Positions 20,176-22,147 of a DNA stretch of 22,147 nt are shown here, one piece after another; the first letter of the stretch is position 1; each line of letters begins with the position of its first letter. The notes beneath the pieces were generated by a model. It made no database searches, was not told the origin of the DNA, and saw nothing but the letters and a program-made list of their open reading frames with translations. The stretch is taken from the NCBI RefSeq assembly GCF_900005765.1, contig NW_021628839.1:1-22147 (forward strand), written 5' to 3'. Source of the stretch: Plasmodium relictum. Taxonomy: Eukaryota; Apicomplexa; Aconoidasida; Haemosporida; Plasmodiidae. A program made the position numbers and the translations under genes.

Positions 20176-20715
20176 GCTTTATTAATTTGTTTGTTCAATA
20201 TTCTAGCAACTTATTTTTATTATATATATGATGGTTTTTTATGATACATAATATTTAATTTGAATTAAATTATGCTGCATTGTTTAATAGACATGTTAAA
20301 CTGTTATAAATGAGTTTTTATTTACAAAAAATTAATATACTCTTTTAATTAAAAAACACACAAATAAAATTTATAACAAATAACAAAAGTTAAAATTCTA
20401 ATTTATTCAATGTTATTTCAATATATTTACATCGAATACAACATAAATGTTATACTTTTTATATATGTCTATTTTTTTGTGTAAATAAAAACTTATTCTC
20501 TTTTTAATTTGAACAAACGTCTATTGACAAAAAAAAAAAATAATTTTAATTTTTTTTTTTTTAATTACAAAGATGCATATAAATAAAATAAACAAAAAAA
20601 AAAAAATAACTCCATATATATATACACATATTTTTTTTTTTTTAAACTAGCATCGGCATATAGCTGATCTCTATTTTCCAGACCGGTAGCTCATTTTATT
20701 TTACAAAAGGTTAAT
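20176..20715 (+). repeat. Palindrome-headed repeat unit with half head, direct
   Basis: It starts with GCTTTATTAATTTGTTTGTTCAATATTCTAGCAAC, half of the palindrome. The body follows (ATAATATTTAATTTGAATTAA, TATAACAAATAACAAAAG, AATTACAAAGATGCATATAA), then the tail ACTAGCATCGGCATATAGC, CTATTTTCCAGACCGG, TTTTACAAAAGGTTAATAA. It is the copy most like 7100-7668. Confidence 0.8.
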
Positions 20716-20719
20716 AAAA

Positions 20720-21030
20720 TAAATAAAAAAAAAAATAATAAATTTTTTTTTTCATGGGAAGTTGGCGTTTTTGAGTTAAAAAAATAATTAATTTTTACTT
20801 ATATAAAAAATTATTATATGAAAAAGTATAATGTTTGTTTTATATTTAATTTATATATTTTGAAATAACATTGAATAATTTGGTTTAATTTTTGTTATTT
20901 TTTATAAATTTAAATGTGTTTTTAATTAAAAGAATATACTTATTCTTTGTAAATAAAAATATATTTATAAAAGTAAACATATATTTGTTAAGCAATACAG
21001 AATTATTTAATTCAAATTAAATATTATATA
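20720..21030 (-). repeat. Repeat body, inverted, joined tail to tail
   Basis: GTTTTTGAGTTAAAAAAATAATTAATTTTT, then GAAATAACATTGAATAATTTGG, TACTTATTCTTTGTAAATAAA, TAAACATATATTTGTTAAGCAATA and TTCAAATTAAATATTATATATCTGA follow the order of the inverted unit at 3655-3960. It abuts the tail of the direct unit on its left and shares the palindrome at 21034-21094 with the direct unit on its right, so head-to-head and tail-to-tail junctions both occur here. Confidence 0.75.
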
Positions 21031-21033
21031 TCT

Positions 21034-21578
21034 GATTTATTGATTGCCCGTTTAATGACTTTGCTAGAGTATTAAACAAACAAGTTAATAAAGAGCATTG
21101 TATAACTAAATATACGTTTATATATATATTAGTTTTTTTTTTTAATTATTATAAATGAGTTTTTATTTACAAAGAATTACTTATTTTTTTAATTAAAAAC
21201 ATACAGATAAACTATAATAACTAATAAAGTCAAAATTTTATTATATTCAATGTTATTTCAAAATATGCATTGAATAATACATAAACATTTCTTTTATCTC
21301 TTAAGTTTTTATAAGAAAACATTAATTCTTTTAATTTTTAAAACACTAAAAAAAATTAAAACATAACATGACATAACAAAAGAATAATTTCGACAACCAA
21401 AAAAAAAATATTTAATTTTTTTTTTTTTTTAATTACAAAGATGCATATAAATAAAAATAAACAAACAAACAAAAAATTAACTTTATTTTTTTATTTTTTT
21501 TTTTTTTTATTATTATTAAGTAGCATCATTGCATGGCTAACTTGTACGCACACAAGTAGTAAACTAGCTTAGTGTACT
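21034..21578 (+). repeat. Palindrome-headed repeat unit, direct, tandem copy 1
   Basis: The head is at 21034-21094 (arms GTTTAAT and ATTAAAC around GACTTTGCTAGAGT), and the next head starts 548 bp later. The body carries TTTTTATTTACAAAGAATTA, TTCAATGTTATTTCAAAATA, TACATAAACATT-like segments, a long T run, AATTACAAAGATGCATATAA and a short tail (GTAGCATCATTGCATGGCTAAC). Confidence 0.85.
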
Positions 21579-21581
21579 ACT

Positions 21582-22147
21582 GATTTATTAATTGCCCGTT
21601 TAATGACTTTGCTAGAGTATTAAACAAACAAATTAATAAAGAGCATGTATAACTAAGTATACGTTTATGTATATATATTCGTTTTTATTATATATATATA
21701 TACTGTTTTCTTATGATGCATAATATTTAATCGAAGTTAAATTTTACTGCAACTTTTAATAATCCTATTAACAGTTATAAATGAGTTTTTATTTACAAAG
21801 AATTAATATCTTCTTTTAATTAAAAACATACAAATAATTTATAGCAATTTATTAAGTCAAAATTTTATGATATTCAATGTTATTTCAAAAATATACATTG
21901 AATAATACATAAATATTTCTCTTATCTCTTAAGTTTTTAATAAGTTAACATTTCTTTCTTTTAATTTTTATTTACACTAAAAATTAAAACATAACATAAC
22001 ATTTCATAACATTCATTCATAAAACTCTTCCAAAAAAAAAAAATATTAATTTTTTTTTTTTTTTTTAATTACAAAGATGTATATATATATAAATAAACAA
22101 ACAAAAAAAAAATAACTTTATTTTTTTTTTTTTTTTTTTTTTTTAAA
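21582..22147 (+). repeat. Palindrome-headed repeat unit, direct, tandem copy 2, runs off window
   Basis: The head at 21582-21642 is almost identical to that at 21034-21094 and the body follows the same order (ATAAATGAGTTTTTATTTAC, TTCAATGTTATTTCAAAAAT, AATTACAAAGATGTATATAT). The window ends inside the T-rich part before the tail. Together with the previous unit this is a short tandem array that probably continues. Confidence 0.85.

Noticed and set aside
1-22147. tRNA, rRNA, CRISPR array or bacterial-type regulatory sites
   Set aside because: No cloverleaf with GGTTCGAATCC-type arms, no rRNA-like stretch and no spaced direct repeats. The palindrome copies are far apart and in both orientations, and the window is plainly eukaryotic.

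Overview
The window reads as a chromosome end from a very AT-rich apicomplexan, most likely a Plasmodium species. Positions 1-253 are the telomere (CCCTRAA heptamers, i.e. TTYAGGG on the other strand, with the chromosome end to the left). The three genes look like typical Plasmodium subtelomeric genes: small, one or two exons, AT-rich introns, and PEXEL export motifs in two of them. Broken pieces of a Ty3/Gypsy-type LTR retrotransposon are also present. To my knowledge such elements are described in avian malaria parasites (P. gallinaceum / P. relictum group) and not in the well-studied mammalian species, so I infer an avian Plasmodium. I cannot fix the species by reading alone.

Layout from the telomere inward. 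1-253: telomere repeats. 713-1465 (minus): single-exon gene for a predicted exported protein with signal/anchor and PEXEL RNLAE. 1466-3313: gene-free DNA with a short 27-nt tandem repeat. 3314-9600: a repeat-rich block in which gag, protease, RT and RNase H remnants of one minus-strand Ty3/Gypsy element are cut up by copies of a roughly 545-bp subtelomeric repeat whose head is a 60-bp imperfect palindrome. 9600-11275: gene-poor, with one possible coding remnant at 10288-10440. 11276-12486 (plus): a two-exon exported protein with PEXEL RKLTE, an acidic tandem repeat and a C-terminal PHIST/PRESAN-like domain. 12487-18001: 5.5 kb without a recognisable gene, containing a perfect 30-bp inverted repeat at 12749-12844. 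18002-18370 (plus): a two-exon small single-pass membrane protein of unknown function. 18520-22147: more copies of the palindrome-headed repeat in both orientations, plus a second, shorter pol remnant at 19136-19400.

The two PEXEL genes fit the remodelling of the infected host red cell by exported proteins. The retroelement is dead: stops, frameshifts and lost catalytic residues are visible. The least explained feature is the palindrome-headed repeat family. Its copies keep arm complementarity although arm sequence differs between copies, keep a one-base bulge at the same place, and lie at the edges of every retroelement fragment.
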